DNA from: Megasphaera sp. MJR8396C
GTDB lineage: Bacteria > Bacillota > Negativicutes > Veillonellales > Megasphaeraceae
Length of the DNA stretch: 32,793 nt
Direction of reading: 5' to 3'
Assembly: GCF_001546855.1 (NCBI RefSeq)
Contig: NZ_KQ958190.1
Span: 1-32,793 of the forward strand
The notes under the pieces were generated by a model. That model did no database searches. It was not told where the DNA came from and worked only from the letters and a program-made list of their open reading frames with translations. This document shows, in pieces, positions 25,684 to 32,793 of this stretch. The translations under genes and the position numbers were made by a program. Every line of letters starts with the position of its first letter. The stretch's first letter is position 1.

Positions 25684-25830
25684 AGGGATAACGATTAAAA
25701 ATAGGCTAACAAATATCATAATTTTTTCTGTTTCGTTAAAATTTGACTATGATTAGGAACTATTGGCTGGTAAAACGGGAAAAATAAACACTGATTTCGG
25801 AACGTTTTCGTCCCACGAGGTAAAAGGCAC

Positions 25831-25864
25831 AAAAAAAGAGACAATCTTGAAAAAGATTATCTCT
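25831..25864 (-). terminator. Intrinsic terminator after the DUF4911 gene
   Basis: A 12-bp stem with a single G-T pair and a TTTC loop is followed by seven T on the minus strand. It lies about 50 bases after the DUF4911 stop and ends the DUF4127-mltG-trmR-trhP-DUF4911 unit. Confidence 0.92.
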
Positions 25865-25913
25865 AATCGGTTAGACGTATAACTATAAATTTTACTAAAA
25901 AAATACACTCCAT

Positions 25914-26171
25914 TTATCGTATCTTTTCATGAATCTGCTCTGCTATTTTTACAGCCTGTTCAAAGGAGATAATTTCGACGGCAATGGGCAGGGCCTTTAA
26001 CACGTCACGCGTCTCCGCCGCCGTATCGGCCGTCGTCCGGACGAAACCGACGCCCTCTTTCCCATCGAGGGCAGTGACGACGCCGAGGTAATCGCAACCT
26101 TCGATGATGCGGTTGACGAAGGTCATCTCCTTGGGGGCCACGCGAAAATAGACCCAATCGGCATCAAGCAT
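25914..26171 (-). CDS. DUF4911-domain protein
   Basis: An 85-residue cytosolic protein matching the DUF4911 family by length and pattern (WVYFRVAPKEMTFVNRIIEG near the start, then VGFVRTTADTAAETRDVLKAL). No function is known. Its ATG overlaps the stop of the U32-family gene by 8 bases, so it is probably translated together with it. DUF4911 proteins often sit next to TrhP-like genes, and the overlap suggests a joint role in tRNA hydroxylation, but that is inference only. Confidence 0.75.
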   Translation of the reverse strand: MLDADWVYFRVAPKEMTFVNRIIEGCDYLGVVTALDGKEGVGFVRTTADTAAETRDVLKALPIAVEIISFEQAVKIAEQIHEKIR

Positions 26172-27402
26172 GGTCTTCCACCTGGCGGCGCATCATGGAA
26201 TAGGGTTCAAGGGCTTCCGAAATGGCCAGACCCACGAGCTGACGGGGATGGCGGGCGGCGTCGAGGGCTTCCCCTTCTTCACTGATGATGGACGAAATCG
26301 TGCAGCGGACCAGATGGCCTTTCGGCTGCAAAAATTCGACGGTCTGGCCGACTTTGAAGTGGTTCCGCTGTTCGATCCAGGCGATGCCCTTTTCGGTGTC
26401 ATAAGACCGGACGAGGCCGATGAAGTCGTGGGTCTGGGTATTACTCGATTCGCTGTAGACCTGGTCGGCTTCCGTCGGCCGCGATACGGAGAAGCCGCGG
26501 GTATAAGGCCGGTGGGAAATCTTTTCCAATTCATCGAGCCATTCCTGACGGACCGTGAAGTGTTCCGGATCGGCTTCATAGGCGTCGAGGGCTTCACGGT
26601 AGACCTTGGTCACCGTGGCCACATAATGGATGCTCTTCATACGGCCTTCGATCTTAAGGCTCGACAGGCCGGCGTTGTAGAGGTCCGGCAAGTACGGCAG
26701 AAGGCAGAGGTCCTTAGAGTTAAAAATATAGGTTCCCCGTTCATCTTCGACAACCGGAAAATACTGACCCGGCCGTTTTTCTTCAACGACGTTGTACTTA
26801 AAGCGGCAGCACTGGACGCACTCGCCGCGGTTGGAATCGCGGTCGCCCTGGGTGAAGTAGTTGCTGAGCAGGCAGCGGCCGGAATAGGAAATGCACATGG
26901 CGCCGTGGACGAAGCCTTCGAGTTCCACCGTCGGCACCTTTTCGTGAATGGCCTTGATGTCAGCCAGGCTGACTTCGCGGGCCATGACGACGCGTGAGGC
27001 GCCATTATCGTGCCAGAACTTTACGGACGCCCAGTTGGTCGTATTGCCCTGGGTCGAAATGTGGACCGGAAGGTCCGGCACCAGCTGCCGGGCCAGGGCG
27101 AAGATGCCCGGGTCGGCGATGAGGACGGCGTCGACGCCGATATCGCGGAGGTAAACGAGATATTCCGGAAGGCCTTCCAGATCTTCATTGTGCGGGAAGA
27201 TATTGACCGTGACGTGAATCCGCTTGCCCAAAGAATGGGCGTAGTCGACGGCTTCTTTCAATTCTTCATTGGAAAAGTTGTCGCTGAACGCCCGAAGGCC
27301 GAAGGATTTTCCGCCTAAGTAGACGGCGTCGGCGCCGTACAAAAAGGCCATCTTCAATTTATCCATACTGCCGGCCGGAGCCAGCAATTCTATTTTTCCC
27401 AT
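26164..27402 (-). CDS. trhP: Peptidase U32 family protein, TrhP-like tRNA hydroxylation protein
   Basis: A 412-residue U32-family protein. It starts MGKIELLAPAGSMDKLKMAF and carries the family signature EGFVHGAMCISYSGRC followed by the GECVQCCR cysteine cluster, which together form the expected Fe-S ligand set. Though named peptidases, characterised members act in RNA modification. TrhP makes 5-hydroxyuridine at tRNA position 34. The gene lies 5 bases after trmR, the methyltransferase that acts next, matching the yrrM-yrrN-yrrO order of Bacillus subtilis. Here only one U32 gene is present, whereas B. subtilis has two (TrhP1 and TrhP2). ATG 27402 is preceded by AAAGGA that includes the end of trmR. 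Confidence 0.88.
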   Translation of the reverse strand: MGKIELLAPAGSMDKLKMAFLYGADAVYLGGKSFGLRAFSDNFSNEELKEAVDYAHSLGKRIHVTVNIFPHNEDLEGLPEYLVYLRDIGVDAVLIADPGIFALARQLVPDLPVHISTQGNTTNWASVKFWHDNGASRVVMAREVSLADIKAIHEKVPTVELEGFVHGAMCISYSGRCLLSNYFTQGDRDSNRGECVQCCRFKYNVVEEKRPGQYFPVVEDERGTYIFNSKDLCLLPYLPDLYNAGLSSLKIEGRMKSIHYVATVTKVYREALDAYEADPEHFTVRQEWLDELEKISHRPYTRGFSVSRPTEADQVYSESSNTQTHDFIGLVRSYDTEKGIAWIEQRNHFKVGQTVEFLQPKGHLVRCTISSIISEEGEALDAARHPRQLVGLAISEALEPYSMMRRQVEDHA

Positions 27403-27407
27403 GTATC

Positions 27408-27995
27408 TTATCCTTTCCATCGTGAAACGGTCATGCCGTCTCCATTTTCAAAAAACACCGTTTCAAAATGAGCCCTGTCTTCGATAAGGGCCATAAATTC
27501 CCTTAGGCGGCTGATAGCCGTCCGGTGTTTATGAGGTAAGTGCCCTTCGAGGTAAAACATTTCATGATAGCCGATGTTGTCGGCCATGATAAGGGCTCCG
27601 GGCATAAGTTTCGGCATGAGCTGCCGAAGCTGGCGGACGTACTGTCCCTTGGGCCCGTCGAGAAAGACCAGGTCCCAGGGACCCGGGAGGGTTTCAGAAA
27701 GTTCCGTCCCGTCTCCCAAGAGGGGCGTGATGACGTCCTTATAAGGCGAACGGTCGATAAAGTCTTTGGCCTTTTGCCAACGGGCCTTATCGAATTCGAC
27801 GGTCGTAATCGTACCGCCGTCACCGAGAAAGGGCGCCATGCGAAGGGCCGAATAGCCGATGCAGGTCCCGATTTCAAGGACCTTTCCCGGCCGCTTATTG
27901 GCTATGATGCTTTCAAAAAGAGGGACTTCACTGTCCCTGAGGATAGGAAGCCCTTCTCTTTCGGCATAAGCCTTCATCTCATCGATCAGGCTCAT
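27408..27995 (-). CDS. trmR: tRNA 5-hydroxyuridine methyltransferase TrmR (O-methyltransferase)
   Basis: A 195-residue SAM-dependent O-methyltransferase. The SAM-binding loop VLEIGTCIGYSALRMA (near 39-54) and the metal-site motif LVFLDGPKGQY are clear. Proteins of this type are often called catechol methyltransferases, but the position between mltG and a TrhP-like gene matches YrrM/TrmR, which methylates 5-hydroxyuridine to 5-methoxyuridine at the tRNA wobble base. Start ATG overlaps the mltG stop by 4 bases (ATGA), with AGGAG 8 bases upstream. Function rests on family plus neighbourhood. Confidence 0.88.
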   Translation of the reverse strand: MSLIDEMKAYAEREGLPILRDSEVPLFESIIANKRPGKVLEIGTCIGYSALRMAPFLGDGGTITTVEFDKARWQKAKDFIDRSPYKDVITPLLGDGTELSETLPGPWDLVFLDGPKGQYVRQLRQLMPKLMPGALIMADNIGYHEMFYLEGHLPHKHRTAISRLREFMALIEDRAHFETVFFENGDGMTVSRWKG

Positions 27996-29053
27996 GGCAT
28001 ATACTCCTGTACATTCTTCATGTGTTCTTCATAGGTGGCGGCAAAGTGGTTGTGGCCGTCCTTATCGGCGACGAAGTAGAGATAGTTCGTCGTCGGCGCG
28101 TCTAAGATGGCTTCCATGCTGGGAAGGCCCGGATTTCCGATCGGTCCCGGCGGCAGTCCTTCATAGACGTAGGTGTTGTACGGTGAATCGTACTGGGTCT
28201 CACTGATGCTGTATTCCACCTTATGATTGCCCATAGCGTAGGCAATGCTAGCATCGGACTGAAGCTTCATGTGGATGCGCAACCGGTTTTCAAAGACCGA
28301 GGCGATGAGCGGCCGGTCCGGTTCAAATTTAGCTTCCTTTTCGATGAGCGAGGCCAAGGTGACGAACTGGTAGATGGACATATTCTTCTTGGCAATGCGC
28401 TCTTTCATGGACGGCGTCAGATGCTTGTCAAAATTCTGGAGCATCATGGCCACGACGTCGTCAGCCGTCGCATCGTAAGGAATGAAGTAGGTATCGGGGA
28501 ACAAGAATCCCTCTGTCGGGAAGGTCACTTGTCGGTTGCCTTTCATATAAGGCAAGAGTTTGGCGTCCGACGAAGCGGCCTTCAAGAAGTCTTCTTCGCT
28601 GATGCGGCCGTTAGCGGCGACGGCTTTAGCGATGTTCCATACCGTATAGCCTTCGGGAACGACGAGCCGGTCGGCTTCAGACTTGCCACTGGTCAGTTTC
28701 TGTAAAATCGTAAAGACACTCATGCGCGAGTTAAAGGTATATTCCCCGGCATGGATCGACCCTGCCTGACCGGTCACCATGGCGGCGGCACGGAACCACA
28801 GGGGGCTGGCAATATAGCCTTTATCGGTCAAAGCATCGCCGACGTCTGCTGCCGTCATGTCACTGCGAACATGGAGATAGCCGCTGGTATAGGGCAAGAG
28901 GAAGTTCGGGCCAAAGAAGCCATAGAGCACGATGGCGGCCGCGGCGATGATGCATCCGGTAATGATTTTTTTAAGCTTCTGCCGGGAATGCTTCGGCGAC
29001 GCTTCCGGAGCGGTCTGTTTATTTTCTTTCGGGATCATATCGTTTGTTTCCAT
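27992..29053 (-). CDS. mltG: Endolytic murein transglycosylase MltG
   Basis: A membrane-anchored lytic transglycosylase that cuts nascent glycan strands and sets their length. The 353-residue protein has a basic cytoplasmic N-tail (residues 1-28), one transmembrane helix at about 29-48, a LysM-like region (VVPEGYTVWNIAKAV) and the YceG catalytic domain. The catalytic glutamate is in LASLIEKEA (about residue 238), and the NTYVYEGLPPGPIGNPG motif is intact. I use ATG 29053, although GGAG is only 3 bases upstream; TTG 29068 is an alternative start in the same frame. It lies 29 bases after the DUF4127 gene and is translationally coupled to trmR. Confidence 0.94.
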   Translation of the reverse strand: METNDMIPKENKQTAPEASPKHSRQKLKKIITGCIIAAAAIVLYGFFGPNFLLPYTSGYLHVRSDMTAADVGDALTDKGYIASPLWFRAAAMVTGQAGSIHAGEYTFNSRMSVFTILQKLTSGKSEADRLVVPEGYTVWNIAKAVAANGRISEEDFLKAASSDAKLLPYMKGNRQVTFPTEGFLFPDTYFIPYDATADDVVAMMLQNFDKHLTPSMKERIAKKNMSIYQFVTLASLIEKEAKFEPDRPLIASVFENRLRIHMKLQSDASIAYAMGNHKVEYSISETQYDSPYNTYVYEGLPPGPIGNPGLPSMEAILDAPTTNYLYFVADKDGHNHFAATYEEHMKNVQEYMP

Positions 29054-29082
29054 ATTCTCCTTTATCAATCCTTTTTATCGGG

Positions 29083-30921
29083 TTAACGGTCGGCCGTCCA
29101 GGTACGGCTCTGCTGAGCCTTTTCTTCACTGCGATTGACGGCCTGGGCCTGCTGTTCCTTGTCATACTGCGCCTGGGCAGCCTCTTTGGCAGCCTGGAGC
29201 TGAGCCTGAACCGCCGGATCGGGCGGAACGACCGTACCGTCTTCATCGACGGTATGAGCTGCATCGAGCTGAGCCTGAGCGGCAGCTACGTTATTGGCCA
29301 AATTCTGAAGGCGCTGATTGTTGATACCCTGGCGCACATCGGCTTCAAGCGATACGGACGGCGTCTTTTTGACGTCGACGTAGACTTCAAACAGGCGCTG
29401 CCAAGGCAAGGTGACGTCAATGGTCCGCGGGTCGACGCCAAGATAGGTCGAGGCATAGCGCTGGAGCTGTTCTTTAGCCAGGCTCTGTAGTTCCTGGTTC
29501 CGCGAAGCGTAGACCGGTGTGATGGCATGGGCTTCGAGTTTCTGGTCCATACGGGTTACATAGTCGCGGACGTTGGCCTGGTAAGCCCAATTGTCGAGAT
29601 ACTGGGTCGTCAGCATATCCCGGTGGGCTGCCGGCGTCATGTACTTGGCGAGGACGCCTTGTGAAAGGCCGTAACCGACGGAGTTGCTGGCCGTATTCCA
29701 GCCGTTGTAAGCGGCCAGACGGTAGAGCATCTTATCTTGGTAGAGGCCATAGACCAGGGTGTTATCCGAGCCATTGGAAAAGGCCATATCGACGATGCTG
29801 ACCGGGATATTGAGGTTAACGGCCTTTTCAATCTGGTTCAGGAAATCCTTCGTCGACTGAAGCATGATTGGGAAGTTTTCAAAGTTTGCCGATTCCGTCG
29901 TCGTCGTCGTCAGCGGCGTATTGACGGCCAATAAGAGGTCCGGCCGTTCATTGTCGACGATAGTGCCGCCAATGGCTTCGACGTGAGAGGCGATGGTCTT
30001 GCCGATGGCCTGCCCGTCATAGCGGGGCACGGTCTTTTCTCCCCCGCCTAAGGGATAGATGACCGATACTTTGGGATGGTAATTGTTAAAGTCATTGCTG
30101 GCCCGGGTAATGAGCAGCAAGCCCAATTGGTCCGCTCCGGGGAAGGAGCCAAAGGTCGTCTTGGGGATACCGGCACCGGCCATTTCGAGGTACTTCGATT
30201 CGAGGGACGACTGGGTGCTGACCGAGTTGTCGTCGTGGCCGAGGCTATAATAAGTAAAGACGCCCTTTCTGGCATCGTCGATGAGGCGATAGTTGATGCT
30301 CATATTCTTGCGGCGCCGATTGTACCAATCCTGCAAATATTCCATAGGAACGCGGCGCATGATGGCAAACCAGTCGTTCCGTTCCTGGGGATTGAGGCCT
30401 TCTTCATCCATCTTGGCCTGAAGGGAGGCCAATTGATAGATATCGGAGCCCATAGTCAGGTAGTAGTCCGGTTCGACGCCTTTACCGCCGGCCCAGGGGC
30501 TGCGCATGACAGTACTGAACACGTAGAGCGGCACCTTGGTGTTGGCCTTGTGCAGGGCTTCTACCTTTTCAAGACGCGACAGCAAGGTCGACATGGGAAG
30601 GTTATGCTTCCGGGAGTCGACGAGACCGCCGTAAACCAAAGAATCGATGGACAGGACCATGGCGTCGGCCTTATTGGCATTGGCCTCGACCCAGCTCATG
30701 AGACGGTCCGGTGAACCGTGGAAATTCATGCCCGACAGATACTGTGCCGGCGGGGTCAATATCGTATAGCCTGCCGATTCTGCCGTACTGACCGTATATT
30801 CGTAATCCACAGGCCGGTCATCCTGAGGCACGTATAAAATCGTCTTAGCCAGTGTCGACGGCGTCGCACACAGGAACAGGGATACGACGGCCATGCTGAC
30901 TGCCTTCTGTAACAGATTCAC
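29083..30921 (-). CDS. Exported DUF4127 family protein
   Basis: A 612-residue protein with a signal peptide (MNLLQKAVSMAVVSLFLCATPSTLA, likely cut after LA near residue 25). The mature N-terminus KTILYVPQDDRPVDYE carries the DUF4127 hallmark (the VPxDDRPV motif). No enzymatic function is established for the family. The last 70 residues are rich in A, Q and E and probably form a coiled coil or a wall/membrane-interacting tail. The start is a GTG at 30921, supported by AGGAGG 5 bases upstream. It is the first gene of the operon that continues with mltG, so an envelope-related role is a mild inference. Confidence 0.85.
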   Translation of the reverse strand: MNLLQKAVSMAVVSLFLCATPSTLAKTILYVPQDDRPVDYEYTVSTAESAGYTILTPPAQYLSGMNFHGSPDRLMSWVEANANKADAMVLSIDSLVYGGLVDSRKHNLPMSTLLSRLEKVEALHKANTKVPLYVFSTVMRSPWAGGKGVEPDYYLTMGSDIYQLASLQAKMDEEGLNPQERNDWFAIMRRVPMEYLQDWYNRRRKNMSINYRLIDDARKGVFTYYSLGHDDNSVSTQSSLESKYLEMAGAGIPKTTFGSFPGADQLGLLLITRASNDFNNYHPKVSVIYPLGGGEKTVPRYDGQAIGKTIASHVEAIGGTIVDNERPDLLLAVNTPLTTTTTESANFENFPIMLQSTKDFLNQIEKAVNLNIPVSIVDMAFSNGSDNTLVYGLYQDKMLYRLAAYNGWNTASNSVGYGLSQGVLAKYMTPAAHRDMLTTQYLDNWAYQANVRDYVTRMDQKLEAHAITPVYASRNQELQSLAKEQLQRYASTYLGVDPRTIDVTLPWQRLFEVYVDVKKTPSVSLEADVRQGINNQRLQNLANNVAAAQAQLDAAHTVDEDGTVVPPDPAVQAQLQAAKEAAQAQYDKEQQAQAVNRSEEKAQQSRTWTADR

Positions 30922-30958
30922 ATTATCCTCCTATCGTAAGAAAAAACAAGTATTTTTT

Positions 30959-30967
30959 ATTATAGCA
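30959..30967 (-). promoter_or_regulatory. Extended -10 promoter of the DUF4127-mltG operon
   Basis: On the minus strand, TGC-TATAAT (30967-30959) is a perfect extended -10 motif about 38 bases before the GTG start. The -35 region is T-rich but not a good match, as is common with extended -10 promoters. Confidence 0.6.
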
Positions 30968-30977
30968 CATCTGCCCT

Positions 30978-31643
30978 CTAAAAAGAAGAACCTTGCTTTT
31001 TACGGCGAATGCGGGGCACATTGAGATGGAAGCGAATCGCTACCAGCCGGATGGCCACGGTGACGGAAAAGCTGACGATGGCCCCTACTTCAAAAGGCAC
31101 TTCAAAGGGAATGACGGCGCCGTACAAGAGGACGCTGCCCAAGAGCGACGCCGTGGCATAGACTTCGGTCCGAAGGACGACGGGAATCCGGCCGGCCAAA
31201 ACGTCGCGGATGACGCCGCCGCCGACAGCGGTAAGGACGCCGAGGGTGATGTCTAAAATCCAATAATCGGGATAATAATAGCAGCCGAGAAGGGTCCCGG
31301 TTACGGTAAAGGAACCGAGGCCAATGGCATCACACAAGAGATACAGAGCCGACAAATGACTCATAAAGCGGCGCCACATGCGGATATTGAAGTAGCGGAC
31401 GGTCAAGGTGACGACGACGATGGACCCTACGATGATCCACAGGTAAATGCTGTTTTTAAAAGCCGCCGGCGGGATATTGCCGATGAGGATATCACGGATG
31501 ATACCGCCGCCGACAGCCGTCGCTGCGCTGAGGACGAAGATGCCGAACAGATCCATGCGCCGGGAAAGGGCTGCAAAGACGCCGGATACGGCAAAGGCCG
31601 TCGTCCCCAATAAGTCAAAAATATGCCACCAAATCGCATCCAT
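30978..31643 (-). CDS. TRIC-type (UPF0126) membrane channel protein
   Basis: A 221-residue inner-membrane protein with about seven hydrophobic helices. It contains two copies of the family motif: GGGIIRDILIGNIPPAA near residues 45-61 and GGGVIRDVLAGRIPVVL in the second half. That internal repeat is the hallmark of trimeric intracellular cation channels (YadS/YicG relatives). These are thought to conduct potassium or other monovalent cations; the substrate here is not known. Start ATG 31643 is preceded by GGAAGGGG. The upstream region lies directly against the right end of a TnpB element, and no native promoter is obvious. Confidence 0.9.
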   Translation of the reverse strand: MDAIWWHIFDLLGTTAFAVSGVFAALSRRMDLFGIFVLSAATAVGGGIIRDILIGNIPPAAFKNSIYLWIIVGSIVVVTLTVRYFNIRMWRRFMSHLSALYLLCDAIGLGSFTVTGTLLGCYYYPDYWILDITLGVLTAVGGGVIRDVLAGRIPVVLRTEVYATASLLGSVLLYGAVIPFEVPFEVGAIVSFSVTVAIRLVAIRFHLNVPRIRRKKQGSSF

Positions 31644-31683
31644 AGGAATTCCCCTTCCCTCTCTTTTGTGATATGATAAGTCA

Positions 31684-31814
31684 ACGACTCCCTCTTATAG
31701 AAGTGGGAGCTTGTAAGTCAGAGAAACATAGGTAGTAACGATGCTGTAAACAACATCTCCCTAATCCTGCCTACATCATCGGGCAGTTGACGATGCCCGT
31801 TTTGCCAAGGAGAT
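31684..31814 (-). ncRNA. Putative omega-RNA scaffold / right end of the TnpB element
   Basis: About 130 bases between the tnpB stop and the flanking DNA contain three hairpins in the tnpB direction: 31799-31780 (CGGGCA/TGCCCG, 6 bp), 31758-31740 (7 bp with one G-T pair and a TTTA loop) and 31709-31688 (CTCCC/GGGAG plus an inner CTT/AAG stem with one mismatch). TnpB omega-RNAs are made from the 3' end of tnpB and the right end, with the guide taken from the DNA just outside. The exact element end is not determined because the left end lies outside the window. Confidence 0.55.
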
Positions 31815-32793
31815 TTACTCCGAGGCAGTCGTTTTGCTCTCGTAACGAGGATTGCTATCTCCAGAAATCCACATCGAACCGAGGAGCTGGATATTCATAG
31901 CTCCGATACGGTCATCGTTGGATTGGTATCCACATTGGCAGCGATATAGATGCTTACGATGGTCACGATTTTCTCTATGGATTGTTTCGCATTTCGGGCA
32001 ACGCTGAGAAGTATATTTTGCTGAGACTTTCAATACTTCCGAGCGATTTTCATGAGCCTTGTAGGTCAGAAATTGCTCAAGCTGATAGAACGGCCAGCTC
32101 CGCAGGTCATAGTTCGGTTTGGCGGTTTTGGATAGATTTGTTTCTTCAAAGCTGACACCCGTTAAATCTTCCAGCACAAACAGCGTATCCTTGCCATATT
32201 TCTCAACGAGTGTCTTAGAAATCTGATGATTGACATCAGACATCCAACGGTTCTCTCGTCCGGAAATAGCTTTGAGTCTACGCTTGGCAGATTTTGTACC
32301 TTTCGATTGAAGCTGTTGTCTGACTTTGAGAAACTTGTGTCTTTTTGCTGCAATCTTTCGTCCGGAAACAAATTCGGTGTTACCTTGTTCATCGTAACTG
32401 ACCGTCAGGAAGCGCAAGCCGCGGTCGATACCGACAACGTGGCGGACGTTCTCTTTCTGGAAACCTTCCACAGCTTTGGTGACGGGAATATGCAGATACC
32501 ACCGGCCTTTGAGTTCAACTAACTTTGCCGTGCCAAAAATCCATGAGCCATCCAGATATTTCGAAAATGGCTTCCTTTCAAAGGTACATTTTGTTCTTTT
32601 ACCGAGCGTGTTGATAGACAGGCTTTGTCCGTTATCCACGAAGCTGTAATCACGGTTACGAACCAAATCCGCTTGCGGGCGCTTGAAGAAGATGGGCTTC
32701 CAAAGCCATTCGAGCGTTTTTGGGATGTATTTCCAGCTGCCATCTTCGTCCTTGTATTTTTGGGGCTTTTGGAATAGCTGCTGCTTGACGGTC
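31815..32793 (-). CDS. tnpB: TnpB family RNA-guided nuclease of an IS200/IS605-type element (5' end outside window)
   Basis: The open frame runs without a stop from the window edge to TAA at 31815-31817, so the true start lies beyond 32793; an internal TTG at 32666 is not the start. The C-terminal RuvC core is intact: D in VGIDRGLRFL, E in FVLEDLTGV and D in the SNDDRIGAMNI motif. The zinc-binding module lies between, with CPKC and a CQCGY pair. TnpB proteins cut DNA guided by a right-end-derived RNA and help keep the element in place. With all three acids present, the protein is probably active if the missing N-terminus is intact. The codon use and more AT-rich sequence differ from neighbouring genes, in keeping with horizontal arrival. 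Whether a tnpA transposase accompanies it cannot be seen. Confidence 0.9.
   Translation of the reverse strand, partial: TVKQQLFQKPQKYKDEDGSWKYIPKTLEWLWKPIFFKRPQADLVRNRDYSFVDNGQSLSINTLGKRTKCTFERKPFSKYLDGSWIFGTAKLVELKGRWYLHIPVTKAVEGFQKENVRHVVGIDRGLRFLTVSYDEQGNTEFVSGRKIAAKRHKFLKVRQQLQSKGTKSAKRRLKAISGRENRWMSDVNHQISKTLVEKYGKDTLFVLEDLTGVSFEETNLSKTAKPNYDLRSWPFYQLEQFLTYKAHENRSEVLKVSAKYTSQRCPKCETIHRENRDHRKHLYRCQCGYQSNDDRIGAMNIQLLGSMWISGDSNPRYESKTTASE

Noticed and set aside
29889-29912. Run of GTC repeats as a possible phase-variable microsatellite
   Set aside because: It simply encodes five threonines within the DUF4127 protein; trinucleotide repeats cannot shift the frame and the run is short.
31674-31682. 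TTGACT at the element boundary as an outward -35 driving the TRIC gene
   Set aside because: No -10-like hexamer occurs 16-18 bases downstream; the sequence there is purine-rich.

Overview
This 32.8 kb window looks like chromosome from a Gram-negative-type Firmicute of the Negativicutes, most like Megasphaera. That assignment is inferred from protein character, gene order and moderately high GC; no 16S rRNA is present. Almost every gene lies on the minus strand. The one clear plus-strand gene is an AraC-type regulator at 3435-4358. Most of the window is core metabolism and translation. The right edge carries a TnpB-type mobile element. I see no rRNA, tRNA or CRISPR array.

Right to left, in the direction of transcription. 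(1) 31815-32793 is a TnpB (IS200/IS605-type) gene cut by the window edge, followed by about 130 bp of hairpin-rich DNA that looks like an omega-RNA/right end. (2) 30978-31643 is a TRIC-type membrane protein. (3) 30921-25914 is a tight operon: exported DUF4127 protein, mltG, trmR, a U32/TrhP-type protein and a DUF4911 protein. It combines cell-wall and wobble-uridine tRNA modification genes and ends in a strong terminator. (4) 25508-13740 is a complete glycogen operon: glgC, glgD, glgP, glgB, glgA and a fused GH13-GH77 enzyme. It makes ADP-glucose, polymerises and branches glycogen, then degrades and remodels it. (5) 13632-11971 is a free-standing OLD-family ATPase/Toprim nuclease between two terminators. 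(6) 11867-9735 is topB. (7) 9622-4451 is cysteine desulfurase-mnmA-lepA-hemW, in which the desulfurase plausibly feeds sulfur to MnmA. (8) 3435-4358 is the AraC regulator, divergent from a small unrecognised gene (3294-3049). (9) 2811-2157 is rpsU-yqeY behind a consensus promoter. (10) 1994-93 is a long-form glutamine synthetase with its own promoter and a leader that can form either a terminator or a competing hexaloop hairpin.

The observations most worth a second look are the glutamine synthetase leader, which resembles an ANTAR-type antitermination switch; the probable omega-RNA at the TnpB right end; the GH13-GH77 fusion with a ribosome-binding site buried in a GC-rich hairpin; and the isolated OLD nuclease. 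I did not find a clearly new multi-gene system. The window is mostly conserved housekeeping operons with interesting regulatory details.
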